From positions 1 through 64,000 of the forward strand of contig ONGE01000004.1 in NCBI GenBank assembly GCA_900317325.1: DNA of 64,000 bases. Direction: 5' to 3'. Position 1 is the stretch's first letter. Every line of letters begins with the position of its first letter. The notes under the pieces were generated by a model. That model made no database searches. It was given only the letters and a program-made list of their open reading frames with translations, and was not told where the DNA came from. Position numbers and translations under genes: made by a program. This document shows positions 1 to 9,319 of this stretch, one piece after another. The stretch comes from an uncultured Prevotellaceae bacterium (GTDB lineage Bacteria; Bacteroidota; Bacteroidia; Bacteroidales; Muribaculaceae).

Positions 1-2
1 AG

Positions 3-347
3 TCCGAGCTGGAAGGCAAGGCGGAAGACGTCATCTATGCCATCAGGCAATCTTCGGCAGGCAGGAAAGACATGAGCGAAGCGGACTGGAAGCAGCTCTT
101 CCAGGCGGTCGACCAGCTTTACCCGACATTCCATGGCAGGGTGTCGGCTGAACTGGGACGCGGCTTGACAAAACAGAAGATGCAGGTGTGCTACCTCATG
201 CGCATCGGCCTGTCCAACCCCCAGATACAGGGCATGACCAACCTCTCGCGCGTCACCGTCTGGAGGTGGGTGAAGAAGTTTGACTGGGTAATGACGAATG
301 ATGATGAGCATGGCAGCCCACACCATAACGATCATAGCAAAAAATAG
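3..347 (+). CDS. C-terminal part of an HTH regulator (5' end outside window)
   Basis: The frame is open from the first bases, so the gene starts upstream of the window. A charged, probably coiled-coil stretch (SELEGKAEDVIYAIR) leads into a C-terminal helix-turn-helix: LTKQKMQVCYLMRIGLSNPQ, then a recognition helix with VTVWRWVKKF. In Bacteroidales this kind of HTH often ends TPR-containing, membrane-anchored regulators; that assignment is inference because the sensor part is not visible. Its composition resembles the core genes at the right of the window, so it probably marks the left edge of the AT-rich island. An internal ATG at 72 exists but the reading frame continues upstream of it. Confidence 0.6.
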   Translation, partial: SELEGKAEDVIYAIRQSSAGRKDMSEADWKQLFQAVDQLYPTFHGRVSAELGRGLTKQKMQVCYLMRIGLSNPQIQGMTNLSRVTVWRWVKKFDWVMTNDDEHGSPHHNDHSKK

Positions 348-878
348 CCTTGGACTTGGCTTCTTTATGCTGTCACCAATGAAAAGGGACAACGTGTTTG
401 TCACTAATTGAAGGCTATAACAGATAGATCTAGCATTCAATTGTGCTTCTTGGTGGCGCATATGAGGCTGCCAAAGCATTGCGTTTTCAATGTTTGTTGT
501 GTTTTTGAGCTGGAGGTTTTAGCTTCATATGCTATTCAGTTAATAACGGCAGTTTTGAGCTAACCCCTGCTACTACGATACACGTTCTAAAACGGCACGT
601 CTGCACTCAACTGGCGCAATGATCAACAGTACACATAAGCATGACTTTTGGCAGATAGGTGGTTAATTCATCGTCTATAGCAAGACTAAGCAACACGAGA
701 ATGGTTAATTTTCCCCTATCCAGTACTCATTAATACATTACTTTTATCAATTATACTACACTATGCTACATAAGGCGACACATTCGCTACAACTCTTTAT
801 AGCAATATGATATCGTAATCAATTGTGTTTCAGAGCCGCTACACATAGATACAATTTTCTCGAGACAAGCCATGAGTT
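348..878. other. intergenic, no gene recognised
   Basis: This AT-rich stretch lies between the HTH gene and the convergent FRG gene. I see no open frame with protein-like composition and no clear hairpin. It is the first AT-rich sequence after the core-like gene, so it may hold the left junction of the island, but no repeat or integrase site is evident. Confidence 0.4.
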
Positions 879-2624
879 TTAAAACATAAAAGCGTCTCCA
901 CCATGGAAATATATGTCATTGCAGAATTCCTCCCACCATCCTTCTTTGATTGACTTATAATATTGGTCAAGCAATTCTGGAACAAAGGATGGATGAATGT
1001 CGTCGACAATAATGTTTCTGTTTTTAAGCTTCTGGCAGATACTTTCGAACGTCTCCCCTGGATTCCTTGAAACATTCAGTCGAACCGCATCTGCTGAAAC
1101 TATCCTGTTTTCAAGCCTTTGTTTGTATTTATCCTTCCATACTTCTTCTAGAATATCCATAGGAAAATATTTTTTCCCATTGTTCGATTGCTTGAATATC
1201 TCGTCAGATATAGTGGGATCATGACGAAAATAGAATTTTCTGACTTGAGGTATCTTTTTAAAGTCTACTCCCTTGTCCATCTCCAAAAGGAATCCATGCT
1301 GAGCACCGCTACGCATAAACACCTGCTTGCCAATCACAGACAGGGCATAACCTTCTTGTTGGGCGAAAGCACCTGGCATCTGAAGTTCATAGCAATAAAT
1401 CATCCCCAACTTTTCAGTACTATGCACAGGCTTGTATTCATCAGTTTCTTTATCATAATTGGTCGTTGCAAAGAACTTTGCGCCTTCCAAATCAGATGTC
1501 AAATCTAAAAAATGAGTCTTATGATAATAATGCTGCGCCAATCCCACTAAATTCATCAGAATGCTAAAATGATCATGCATAATCACTATGCCTTTCTCAA
1601 GCAGTTTCACCAATGGATGGGTCATCAGTAGTACTTCCATTTCTTGAGACCAAATCAGATCATCCAAAAAATAGGTTTTGGTTTCATCACGATATAGGTT
1701 AGGCGTACAAGGTTTCGGATAGTCCTGACTTTGGCCTCGATAGAGAAATTTCTTACCATACAAGTTCGGTTTCAGGGTGAAATGAAACTTACCATCGGGA
1801 TGGATTTGGTTCTGATTGACAATAAATCCATCTGCAGGTATGTTATCGTCATGATAAAAGGACACATAAGAACACGCCCAAGGGACTCGAAACTGTCTAA
1901 ACTCCAGATCATAGAAATACTGTTGCGAAGCAATATCTCTCAGCAATGCATCATTAGCGAATGCATCCTCTTCAAGTTTTCGAATATAATCAGACGCTTC
2001 GTTCACATTATCGAACGGATTTTCCTCAGTTCCCTTCTCAGACTTGTCAATAACCCTCACCGTCGATTTGGGTGGTTTTGTGTAGTATCGGTCCGCATAT
2101 TTCTTTTCGTCGCTCCGTGTAAGCATAAACTTCCAAACATTGCCAGATTTAACAAACTCTTTGGGCATCAAGTAATACTCTGTATTCATCCCAAATTCTT
2201 CTTTTAATATGCGCTGGGTCTTATCCAATAAAGATTTAACTAGTGGAGGAATGGGCGGCATCGGAAGTGTCAGACCTTTAATAGTTTGTAGTGCACAATT
2301 GAAAGCCAATGCATCCTCTATTGCTTCATAAGAGTATTGATCAAACCCATTGGGTCTTTTTGCCTGCTGATACAACATCCGCACCTTGCAATAAACTTCA
2401 CAACGCGTACTCGTTAGAGTCTCATTTCTTATCTCTTGATTAACCCACGATTCGTCAAGAACAAGACATCCGTCAGGTGTGATGGTTGAATGATGCGAAA
2501 CACCAGCATCGGGCTGTATTTGCGGCACATAAATAATTCGCACATTTGACATGTCAAAGCCCAGAATACCACATGCTTCTTTGACATATCCTCGAATAAC
2601 CTCATCTGCAACTTGGTCTATCAT
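879..2624 (-). CDS. FRG domain-containing protein
   Basis: A 581-residue protein with the two hallmarks of the FRG domain: YRGQSQ near residue 295, followed by PNLYRD, and the LAQHYYHKTHFLDLT segment near residue 360, which matches the family's G-x-x-QH-(G/Y)-x-x-T-x-x-LD pattern. The ~280 N-terminal residues look like a separate module; a CEVYCKVRMLY stretch is visible, but I cannot name it. FRG proteins are widespread in phages and defence islands and their activity is not well established. Here the gene stands alone, divergent from hipBA across a 441-bp gap. Start: ATG at 2624, the first in frame. Confidence 0.8.
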   Translation of the reverse strand: MIDQVADEVIRGYVKEACGILGFDMSNVRIIYVPQIQPDAGVSHHSTITPDGCLVLDESWVNQEIRNETLTSTRCEVYCKVRMLYQQAKRPNGFDQYSYEAIEDALAFNCALQTIKGLTLPMPPIPPLVKSLLDKTQRILKEEFGMNTEYYLMPKEFVKSGNVWKFMLTRSDEKKYADRYYTKPPKSTVRVIDKSEKGTEENPFDNVNEASDYIRKLEEDAFANDALLRDIASQQYFYDLEFRQFRVPWACSYVSFYHDDNIPADGFIVNQNQIHPDGKFHFTLKPNLYGKKFLYRGQSQDYPKPCTPNLYRDETKTYFLDDLIWSQEMEVLLMTHPLVKLLEKGIVIMHDHFSILMNLVGLAQHYYHKTHFLDLTSDLEGAKFFATTNYDKETDEYKPVHSTEKLGMIYCYELQMPGAFAQQEGYALSVIGKQVFMRSGAQHGFLLEMDKGVDFKKIPQVRKFYFRHDPTISDEIFKQSNNGKKYFPMDILEEVWKDKYKQRLENRIVSADAVRLNVSRNPGETFESICQKLKNRNIIVDDIHPSFVPELLDQYYKSIKEGWWEEFCNDIYFHGGDAFMF

Positions 2625-3065
2625 ACTATTGATGTTTCTTTTATTGAAGTTTCTACACTATTCGGTTATTGAGAAACGGATAAAACTGTCACAGTAAAAT
2701 GGAACAGTCTATATCATTTTTGATAGCACAAAAATAAGCATATTTCTTGAAGATGTCGTAATAAATTACTAATCTCCCATTCATGCAGATCATTATTTCG
2801 AGCATGTATTTGATTTTTAGTGAAAAAATGTAAAAACAATAACGAGAACTTACAACCAATGAAACAAACAGATAAATGCTGTATGTGATTGCTGAAATCT
2901 GCTTATTGCAATTATTCTGAAAATAGTTGGCCTCACTATATTGATTCATAGAATGCCATTTTCAAATCAAAAGAACGAATAATATGTATTAAGACACAAA
3001 TATATTTCAAAATGTTTGTTATATTAAACATTTTTATCTATCTTTGCACCTGATAAGATACAATT
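2625..3065. other. divergent intergenic region between the FRG gene and hipB
   Basis: This 441-bp AT-rich region separates two divergent genes. The hipB promoter and a dyad sit at its right end (separate entry). An 86-codon hydrophobic minus-strand frame at 2689-2949 is probably chance. No promoter for the FRG gene could be assigned with confidence. Confidence 0.5.
3009..3046 (+). promoter_or_regulatory. hipBA promoter with overlapping palindromic operator
   Basis: TTTG at 3015-3018 and TATCTTTG at 3039-3046 are 20 nt apart, an exact Bacteroidetes promoter. A perfect 9-bp inverted repeat (AAAATGTTT at 3009-3017, AAACATTTT at 3026-3034, 8-bp spacer) overlaps the -33 element and the spacer. 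HipB-type antitoxins repress their own operon by binding dyads in the promoter, so this is the predicted HipB operator (inference). Confidence 0.7.
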
Positions 3066-3365
3066 ATGGGAAAGAATACATTCGGCAAAACGATGCCAAG
3101 GGCATTGAGCCAGAACCTGAAGATTATGGGCGAGCAAATCATGTTGGCCCGCAAGCGTAGGCATCTGTCTATGCAGGATATTGCAGACAGAGCTACGGTG
3201 ACGCGCCTAACTGTCTCTAAGGTGGAACATGGTGACCCAACAGTTTCCATGGGTATCTATGCGCGTGTTCTCTTTGCACTTAATCTAGAAAACGATATCA
3301 CCCTGCTTGCTGCTGATGACGCTCTTGGCAGACAACTTCAGGATGCAGAATTACTGAGAAAATGA
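3066..3365 (+). CDS. hipB: HipB-like XRE-family antitoxin
   Basis: A 99-residue protein with a Cro/C1-type HTH at about residues 20-75 (ARKRRHLSMQDIADRA, then VTRLTVSKVEHG and a YARVLFALNL helix). This is the usual layout of the HipB antitoxin, which dimerises, binds the operon operator and neutralises HipA. The start at 3066 lies 20 nt after the -7 element. The stop overlaps the hipA start (ATGA at 3362-3365), so the two genes should be translationally coupled. An operator-like dyad lies directly upstream. Confidence 0.85.
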   Translation: MGKNTFGKTMPRALSQNLKIMGEQIMLARKRRHLSMQDIADRATVTRLTVSKVEHGDPTVSMGIYARVLFALNLENDITLLAADDALGRQLQDAELLRK

Positions 3366-4612
3366 AGAGGATTATAGTTTACGCAGATTTTGACTTTCTA
3401 TCTGCTCCACAGGAGATTGGAACATTGGGTTACGAACATGTTCGTGGCAAAGACCATTTTGTCTTTGAGTATTCGCGCCATTGGCTGAAGCAGCATGGCG
3501 GCATTCTGCTGAGCGGTGACCTGCTGAATGTCCCTTCGTTGCAGCATCCTCGTGGTAATGATAATGTCTTCGGTTTCGTCAAGGATTCCTTCCCCGATCG
3601 TTGGGGGCGTTTATTGCTTGACCGCAGAGAGCGACTGACTGCCCAACAGGAAGGTAGGCCGAAACGTATGCTTACTAATTACGACTATCTCATAGGGATT
3701 GAAGACTTTACGCGCATGGGTGGCATACGTTACAAAGAGGAAGATGGTAATGACTACATCAACGCGAGTGCAAAATACCTTGTTCCCCCTATTGAGAGTC
3801 TTCGTGCCCTATGCGATGCTTGCCATGAGATTGAGTTGGCAGAGGAGCGTAATGTATTACCGGAACAACGCTGGCTTGACCAGTTGATTGACCCGGGAAC
3901 CTCACTTGGTGGTGCTCGTCCTAAGGCCAATGTGGTTGATACAGACGGAAAACTGTACGTTGCAAAGTTCCCATCAAAAAAGGATCTGGAGAATACTGAG
4001 CTTATAGAGCACTTTTCACATCAACTGGCGGCCAAGGCTGGTATCAACGTGGCAAAGACGCGCACCATGAAGATTTCAAAAGACCGTGATCTGCTTCTTT
4101 CTGAACGCTTCGATAGAACAGCAGAGGGCCGTCGCATTCATTTTGCTTCCGCTATGTCGTTGCTTGGTCTTGATGATGGTGCTGGCAGCAGCACAGGTAA
4201 CGGCTATCTTGATATTGTTGATTTCATCCTTCGTGGGTGTTCCGATGTGCGTCAGAATCTCAGGGAACTATATCGCAGAGTGGCATTTAACGTCATGTTT
4301 GGCAATACCGATGACCACTTCCGCAATCATGGTTTCCTGCTCACGCCGAAAGGCTGGACACTCTCTCCAGCATACGATATCAATCCAGGAGCAAAGTCAC
4401 ATCAATGCTTACTCATCGATTCATACACAGAAGAGTCAGACATCAACGCCTTACTCTCTGCAAGTGAAAGCTACATGCTTGAACACCAAGAAGCATCAGA
4501 GATTATTGAGGAGGTTCGTGCTGCCATCAAAGACTGGCGCAAGACCGCTACTGAACAGCACATTTCCCTCAAACTGCTTGAATCATACTCAATGCTATGG
4601 GAAGAATTGTAA
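3362..4612 (+). CDS. hipA: HipA-family serine/threonine kinase toxin
   Basis: A 416-residue protein with the HipA fold in one chain: N-terminal subdomain, then the SLGGARPKA loop near residue 180 (family G-loop, G-x-x-x-GARPK), the catalytic segment FGNTDDHFRNHG near 313 and DINPG near 339 (metal binding). HipA kinases phosphorylate a translation component (glutamyl-tRNA synthetase in E. coli), causing growth arrest. All key residues appear intact, so the toxin should be active. It is coupled to hipB by a 4-bp overlap. A 71-bp gap separates it from the unrelated four-gene operon downstream, so read-through is possible. Confidence 0.9.
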   Translation: MKRIIVYADFDFLSAPQEIGTLGYEHVRGKDHFVFEYSRHWLKQHGGILLSGDLLNVPSLQHPRGNDNVFGFVKDSFPDRWGRLLLDRRERLTAQQEGRPKRMLTNYDYLIGIEDFTRMGGIRYKEEDGNDYINASAKYLVPPIESLRALCDACHEIELAEERNVLPEQRWLDQLIDPGTSLGGARPKANVVDTDGKLYVAKFPSKKDLENTELIEHFSHQLAAKAGINVAKTRTMKISKDRDLLLSERFDRTAEGRRIHFASAMSLLGLDDGAGSSTGNGYLDIVDFILRGCSDVRQNLRELYRRVAFNVMFGNTDDHFRNHGFLLTPKGWTLSPAYDINPGAKSHQCLLIDSYTEESDINALLSASESYMLEHQEASEIIEEVRAAIKDWRKTATEQHISLKLLESYSMLWEEL

Positions 4613-4683
4613 GACTTTTCGAATTAACATGAGTGACACGGTGATTATTATCTATATTTGATTAATAACGTTGACACAAGACA

Positions 4684-5589
4684 ATGGCACAAAAGATACA
4701 TATCACATTCAAGACACGATCAACACTTGCCAATATCTTTAAGAAAGAAATGGATGAACTTGGTTTTGATACATCTGAACTGAACAATGAAAAAGACACT
4801 CTTCATGCCTATTGCTCTTATGTATCGAGACTTGTGGAAACAAGGCCACGTAAGATTCATAAGGCAGATACATTTGTATGCCCTGAAAATGTGAAAATTG
4901 GTCTCGCATGGTTGGAGAGCAAGATAGAAAAAGGTGAAAGCGTGAATGCTCATCTTAATGGGGCGTCGAAGAAAGATAAGTTGGATGGTCTGCTTTATGA
5001 TTGGGGCATCCAACATTTACATTTGGGCGAAGAACTAGCTGCGCCAGGCTATGTGAAGAGGACGGGAAATGTTCTGTTTGCCATTTTCAAGCCTAACGAT
5101 GTTTACTTCGTCGATATTAGAGACCACGAAGGATGGTCAGACAAGGCATTGCTGGATACGGTAAACAGGAACTGGCCTGAATTACTTTCGTGCTATAAGA
5201 TAGATGGTAAGAGCGAATATAACCCAACAAACACTGATATTATCCAGCTGAGAAAAAATGGTGTCAATGCCATGATAGAACTTGCTGATGGGAACTCTTA
5301 TATCTCGATGGGTGGTGGTATCACTACAGCAGGAACCAGCATGAATGCTGCAAGGACGTATGTAGAACTAATACGGATGTTGAACGGTGTAGAGAACCAA
5401 ATCCATAAGAATGTCAGATATTTTTCAAAAAGCCTTAGACCTAAAGGCCGTGCCATGCTTAACAGGTTTAGATTTGTATTCGTATGTAGACGTGATGGGG
5501 ATATGATTCGCTTTTATGATGTTGTGAATAACAACTATTGGGAGCAATGTTTGGCTATCCCGACATTGAAAGTGAGGTTTGGTATATGA
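4684..5589 (+). CDS. unknown protein, first gene of a putative defence operon
   Basis: A 301-residue soluble protein that I do not recognise. Visible features are a charged N-terminus, a DWGIQHLHLG motif near residue 110, a YVKRTGNVLFAIF strand near residue 125 followed by VYFVDIRDHEGW, and a mixed alpha/beta C-terminus (RFRFVFVCRRDGDMIRFYDVV). The H-x-H pair suggests a metal or catalytic site, but that is only a guess. It opens an operon with no gaps: the next gene starts at the overlapping ATGA at 5586. A TATATTTG at 4653-4660 could be a -7 element but lacks a good -33 partner, so the operon may also be read from hipBA. Confidence 0.7.
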   Translation: MAQKIHITFKTRSTLANIFKKEMDELGFDTSELNNEKDTLHAYCSYVSRLVETRPRKIHKADTFVCPENVKIGLAWLESKIEKGESVNAHLNGASKKDKLDGLLYDWGIQHLHLGEELAAPGYVKRTGNVLFAIFKPNDVYFVDIRDHEGWSDKALLDTVNRNWPELLSCYKIDGKSEYNPTNTDIIQLRKNGVNAMIELADGNSYISMGGGITTAGTSMNAARTYVELIRMLNGVENQIHKNVRYFSKSLRPKGRAMLNRFRFVFVCRRDGDMIRFYDVVNNNYWEQCLAIPTLKVRFGI

Positions 5590-6611
5590 TACAAGAAAAG
5601 AGTATAAACATTATGACAGAGGCAGAGACAAGAGAATATGAACAGACGCGACGGAGGGTGAAGTACAACAATTGTTGGCCCTCTGAGAGGTGGATTTCAC
5701 CATTACAAGAAGAACTGCTTGCAAGAATGGATAAGGTGGGACTAAAGCAAGTATTTTATCCAATGGCGCTGGATGAAAGCCGAGCTGTTGACATGCTGTT
5801 TGAGGATGCGGAACTTAACAGGCTGCTTTCAACTTTGTTGGATCTGTATGATGAACTCCCTTTGCGACCTGATGCCGCATTTGATGTGGCATGGCGGGCA
5901 CTTGAGATAGTCATTATTTTGTATTTTAAGAACTACGACCAACAGGTGTATTTTGATAAGAAAGCCAGTACGGAGGAAAAAATAAAACGTATATGCAATG
6001 CTGTGTTTGATTCTCAGTTGAAAACGAATGAGAAACTGATGGATGTATTTAACCGTTTGATAGGTGACAATGTCTCATGGAGTGTGCTGCATTATATCGT
6101 AGCAAGGATGTTTCTGCCAGGAGAGTTACAGGTTAAGACACAGCATGATTATGTAAGTGCTCGATGCAGAGAAATATTGGGCGTAGACATGTATGAAGAT
6201 ATAAAGACAAAATATGTTGTGGATGAGAATCTGACGGCAGACAATCACAGGAAAGCAGAAAGATTGTTGGGGCTCATCATTAAAGGAATGCCCGTAAAAC
6301 TGGGTGCACATTCATATAAGGCACTTAGTCTGCAAGAAAGAATTACATATGTCCTATCAGGAATTCTGTATTCTTCTCGTTGTGAGCGGTTCCATGGCGA
6401 TTTCTTCTCTCCGCTGAAAAGTGACAGGTCAACTCTGCAGACTTATTACGGACAATACTGGCTGCTGACAGTCAGTTATATGTTCTTCTGGATGGTGGTG
6501 CAGAAGTATTTGGAAAAGAAAGGCGTGGAACCATTCTTTACGCTGGACGATCTAGCAGAATGCGTTAACAAGACAATAGATTCATCAACGGCTGTAATGA
6601 TAAAAAGATAA
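5586..6611 (+). CDS. predicted HEPN-like protein (RxxxxH motif), operon gene 2
   Basis: A 341-residue protein, helical by composition, not assigned to a named family. Near residues 264-270 it has SSRCERFHGDFFSP. R-C-E-R-F-H-G fits the R-x4-H motif of HEPN ribonucleases and resembles the RxxLFHG form of Apea-type HEPN proteins. A long aromatic helix follows (YGQYWLLTVSYMFFWMVV). HEPN proteins are commonly RNA-cleaving effectors in toxin and abortive-infection systems. The frame is open from 5538, but the ATG at 5586 overlaps the upstream stop (ATGA) and is preferred. Only 2 nt separate it from the next gene. The HEPN call is motif-based. Confidence 0.65.
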   Translation: MIQEKSINIMTEAETREYEQTRRRVKYNNCWPSERWISPLQEELLARMDKVGLKQVFYPMALDESRAVDMLFEDAELNRLLSTLLDLYDELPLRPDAAFDVAWRALEIVIILYFKNYDQQVYFDKKASTEEKIKRICNAVFDSQLKTNEKLMDVFNRLIGDNVSWSVLHYIVARMFLPGELQVKTQHDYVSARCREILGVDMYEDIKTKYVVDENLTADNHRKAERLLGLIIKGMPVKLGAHSYKALSLQERITYVLSGILYSSRCERFHGDFFSPLKSDRSTLQTYYGQYWLLTVSYMFFWMVVQKYLEKKGVEPFFTLDDLAECVNKTIDSSTAVMIKR

Positions 6612-6613
6612 GT

Positions 6614-7891
6614 ATGGTACAGAGATGGTATGTTGAATGCCCAATATGTGGCAAACTATATCAGATAAAGATGCAGATTGACATGAATATAGGTCTATAT
6701 GAATGGCCTATCAGTTTTGAATGTCTGGAGTGTGGTGAGAATCTTGACTACACTTTTAGCAAGAAAGGACTCCGACCCAAGAAAAGTGATTTTCAGCCGA
6801 GTCCATCAGATGCACCAATAACTACAATAGGCTATTCATCGTCGCTGCCTATTTCTGACGAACTCTATATGAAAGATTTAGACTATGTGCAATCCATGGC
6901 TTTATCATCACCGTATATGAATTTGACTTATAGTGGCGGGTTCATAATTGAGGAAGTTCATCAATTTGATCTTTTCTTACAAAGGATGCAGGAGAATCTG
7001 CTGCCATATAAAGGTGTATTACTGTCGCTTCTGCCCATATTCAAAAAAGGGAATGTAGATGCTTTCAGTAAAAAAATGGCATTACTCTTCGATATGAAGA
7101 GGTATAAACCATTGACCTCATCCAAAGGCATGTATGATACTTATTTTGAATTGATAGAGAAAAGCTATCATAATCTCATTACACCTTACTATTATGAGCA
7201 TTATTTTAAGCGAAATGTGAAGCCACTTAGTGATTACTTGAATGGCGCGTCTTCGGCTGACATCAAGGCAATAAAGGAGAAGTTGGATGAAAGCGGGAAG
7301 ATTTCGGCATGGTACGAAAATGAAGCTATACCATATATAGCCGAAGCGATGAATAAGATACAAAAACTGATACCGGCTATGATTTATTCGAGTGTGGGTG
7401 AAAGTGACGTTGCCAAGAGGGGGAATTTGAAAATTGTAACTATTTCTTGTGAAGAGGTCGTTTCCATGTATAGTAAAGGTTTTGAGACCTATACACATGC
7501 ATTGAAGATTATGGTAGGTTTGAACAATATAGTGGAAAACGGTAATATTGATACATTTACCAATCCGAAGGTGGGGGGAGTGGATTCAATTGATAAATTT
7601 GCAAGATTATCGGGGGGGAAAATGCTAGAACATCTGGAAGACTATGCAACCATATACGACTATCTCGATGGAGCCATGAACAATAAGGTGCGAAACGCCG
7701 CAAGCCATGGAGAGGGAGGCTTGGAATATGTGGTATTGACGCAAGAGGTGAAATGCTACTATGATGACTCAGACAGGAGTAAGCATTATGATACGTCGCT
7801 AATAGCGATATGCAGGATTTGCTACGTGCAGTTACTGCATATACTGGAAGTGACGCTGCTGGCGAGGAAAATTGTGGAAAAAGTGAACTGA
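6614..7891 (+). CDS. zinc-ribbon protein with C-terminal HEPN-like motif, operon gene 3
   Basis: A 425-residue protein. The N-terminus carries a zinc ribbon: C9-x2-C12 and C37-x2-C40. The middle is helical and unrecognised. Near residues 360-366 it has VRNAASHGEG, an exact RNxxxH HEPN signature, followed by a closing helix (IAICRICYVQLLHILEVTLLARK). This makes a second HEPN-type protein in the same operon, here with a nucleic-acid or protein-binding ribbon in front. It starts 2 nt after the previous stop and ends 19 nt before the nuclease gene. Family membership rests on motifs alone; the motif itself is clear. Confidence 0.7.
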   Translation: MVQRWYVECPICGKLYQIKMQIDMNIGLYEWPISFECLECGENLDYTFSKKGLRPKKSDFQPSPSDAPITTIGYSSSLPISDELYMKDLDYVQSMALSSPYMNLTYSGGFIIEEVHQFDLFLQRMQENLLPYKGVLLSLLPIFKKGNVDAFSKKMALLFDMKRYKPLTSSKGMYDTYFELIEKSYHNLITPYYYEHYFKRNVKPLSDYLNGASSADIKAIKEKLDESGKISAWYENEAIPYIAEAMNKIQKLIPAMIYSSVGESDVAKRGNLKIVTISCEEVVSMYSKGFETYTHALKIMVGLNNIVENGNIDTFTNPKVGGVDSIDKFARLSGGKMLEHLEDYATIYDYLDGAMNNKVRNAASHGEGGLEYVVLTQEVKCYYDDSDRSKHYDTSLIAICRICYVQLLHILEVTLLARKIVEKVN

Positions 7892-7910
7892 CTTTAGATC
7901 CTTTTATGAT

Positions 7911-9053
7911 ATGATTGCACCAACTCAGATGAAAAAGCCTAGTAATTGGCAAGATTTCGAAAAGCTCTGCAAATTATTGTGGGGTGAGATATGGGACTGC
8001 GAAGATACCATCAAACAGCATGGTAGGCAGGGGCAAAACCAACATGGTGTGGATGTGTATGCTTACGTAGAGAAGTATAAGGGCTATTGTGGTATTCAGT
8101 GCAAGGGTAAGGATGACTATACAAATGCTGAACTTACAGAGGCAGAGATTGAGGATGAAATCGAGAAAGCATTAACCTTTGAACCGGAATTAAAGCTGCT
8201 CGTTTTCGCCACCACAGCGAACAAAGATGCCAAAATAGAATCTTATATAAGGAAGAAGGATATTGAGAATAGGAATAAGAGCCTCTTTGCCGTTGACATA
8301 GCTTCATGGGAGGATATAGTTGATCACTTGGAGCGTTATAGAACAACATATAACTGGTATGTGAACAACTGCCAATTCAAGGAAGCAACGGATGTGACTG
8401 TTTCCTTTGATGGAGAAGAGGAAGTGGTGATATATCCTGAATATGTACGGACAACATACCATTACGTTTATCAAGAGCAAAATCCGTTGGCATTAGATTT
8501 TATGGCAACATTGAAGCAAATTAATGCCATTACAACTCACTCTGGCATATCGCCATGGAATAGAACTATAAGGGTAGATAAGAGGTGGTGCAAGTTGCGT
8601 ATTCAGATAGAGAACACAGGTAGTACTGTAATAAAGACACCAAAGCTACAAGTGTTCTTCAGAGATGAGGATATAGAAGATATTTCTGATAGGTTTAGCT
8701 ATTGTAATGACCCTCATATAAATGAGACTGCAAGAGCTCAAATAAATGTTGGCAGGGATGCAAAAAGGGAAGTGTTCCAAGTTTACGATACAGGCGTGGA
8801 ATATCGACCTAAAGAGAGCGTCTTTGTCCAAAAGGATAGTAGGTTATTTACAATTAGCATTATTCCGAGAGAGGGGAAGAAAGAAATCCCTTTAATCTGG
8901 AGGTTTCTTTGTGAGGATTATCAAAAGGACGGCTTCTTGACGGTTGTTATTGAACCAAGGATAGAAGAAATAACAAAGACGATAGAGGTTGAGAGTGAAG
9001 CTAACCTAAAACCAGATGAGGTGGTTCTTGAAGCTAAGATAGAAGAGACATAA
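7911..9053 (+). CDS. Mrr-like PD-(D/E)XK nuclease-fold protein, operon gene 4
   Basis: A 380-residue protein. Residues 12-70 show a restriction-endonuclease fold: NWQDFEKLCKLLW with E17, then GRQGQNQHGVDVYA with D48, then YCGIQCKGK with Q63-x-K65, i.e. the E...D...(E/Q)xK arrangement of Mrr-like enzymes. A Rossmann-like extension follows (LKLLVFATTANKDAKIESYIR). The C-terminal ~200 residues look beta-rich, possibly a recognition domain. Catalytic residues appear intact. Start: ATG 7911; ATG 7929 (MKKPSNWQDF) is an equally good alternative. It ends the operon and a hairpin follows at 9254. It is probably the DNA-cleaving arm of a defence system (inference). Confidence 0.8.
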   Translation: MIAPTQMKKPSNWQDFEKLCKLLWGEIWDCEDTIKQHGRQGQNQHGVDVYAYVEKYKGYCGIQCKGKDDYTNAELTEAEIEDEIEKALTFEPELKLLVFATTANKDAKIESYIRKKDIENRNKSLFAVDIASWEDIVDHLERYRTTYNWYVNNCQFKEATDVTVSFDGEEEVVIYPEYVRTTYHYVYQEQNPLALDFMATLKQINAITTHSGISPWNRTIRVDKRWCKLRIQIENTGSTVIKTPKLQVFFRDEDIEDISDRFSYCNDPHINETARAQINVGRDAKREVFQVYDTGVEYRPKESVFVQKDSRLFTISIIPREGKKEIPLIWRFLCEDYQKDGFLTVVIEPRIEEITKTIEVESEANLKPDEVVLEAKIEET

Positions 9054-9253
9054 TTGAAAATGAGAAGGCTCGATACTTATAGACATAAGGATATGTCGGC
9101 ATACCTGATGGACTTTGGTGAGTGCATTGGGTATGGAAAATGAATGCCCGTACGTTTGTTGAAGGAAGAGCTAAATGGAAGGAAGATGTATGATGGATGT
9201 GGTAAGACGAAGGAAGTATAATATTGAGTTGTAGATGGACGGCTTTGCATCCT

Positions 9254-9305
9254 ACGAGCATCCCCTGATTCTGCTTTTCGTGAGCTGAGTCGGGGGATGT
9301 CTCGT
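9254..9305. terminator. hairpin terminator after the four-gene operon
   Basis: ACGAGCATCCCC on the left pairs imperfectly with GGGGGATGTCTCGT on the right across a loop of ~25 nt. It lies between the plus-strand operon (stop 9053) and the end of a decayed minus-strand gene (stop 9320), a typical place for a shared terminator. In the 200 bp before it, a 27-codon frame starts at 9060, six bases after the operon stop. It may be the stub of a lost fifth gene, but I would not call it. Confidence 0.5.
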
Positions 9306-9319
9306 TTATAGTAGTCTGT

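Noticed and set aside
2689-2949. An 86-codon hydrophobic minus-strand frame upstream of the FRG gene
   Set aside because: AT-rich DNA yields such frames by chance; no promoter, ribosome site or conserved motif.
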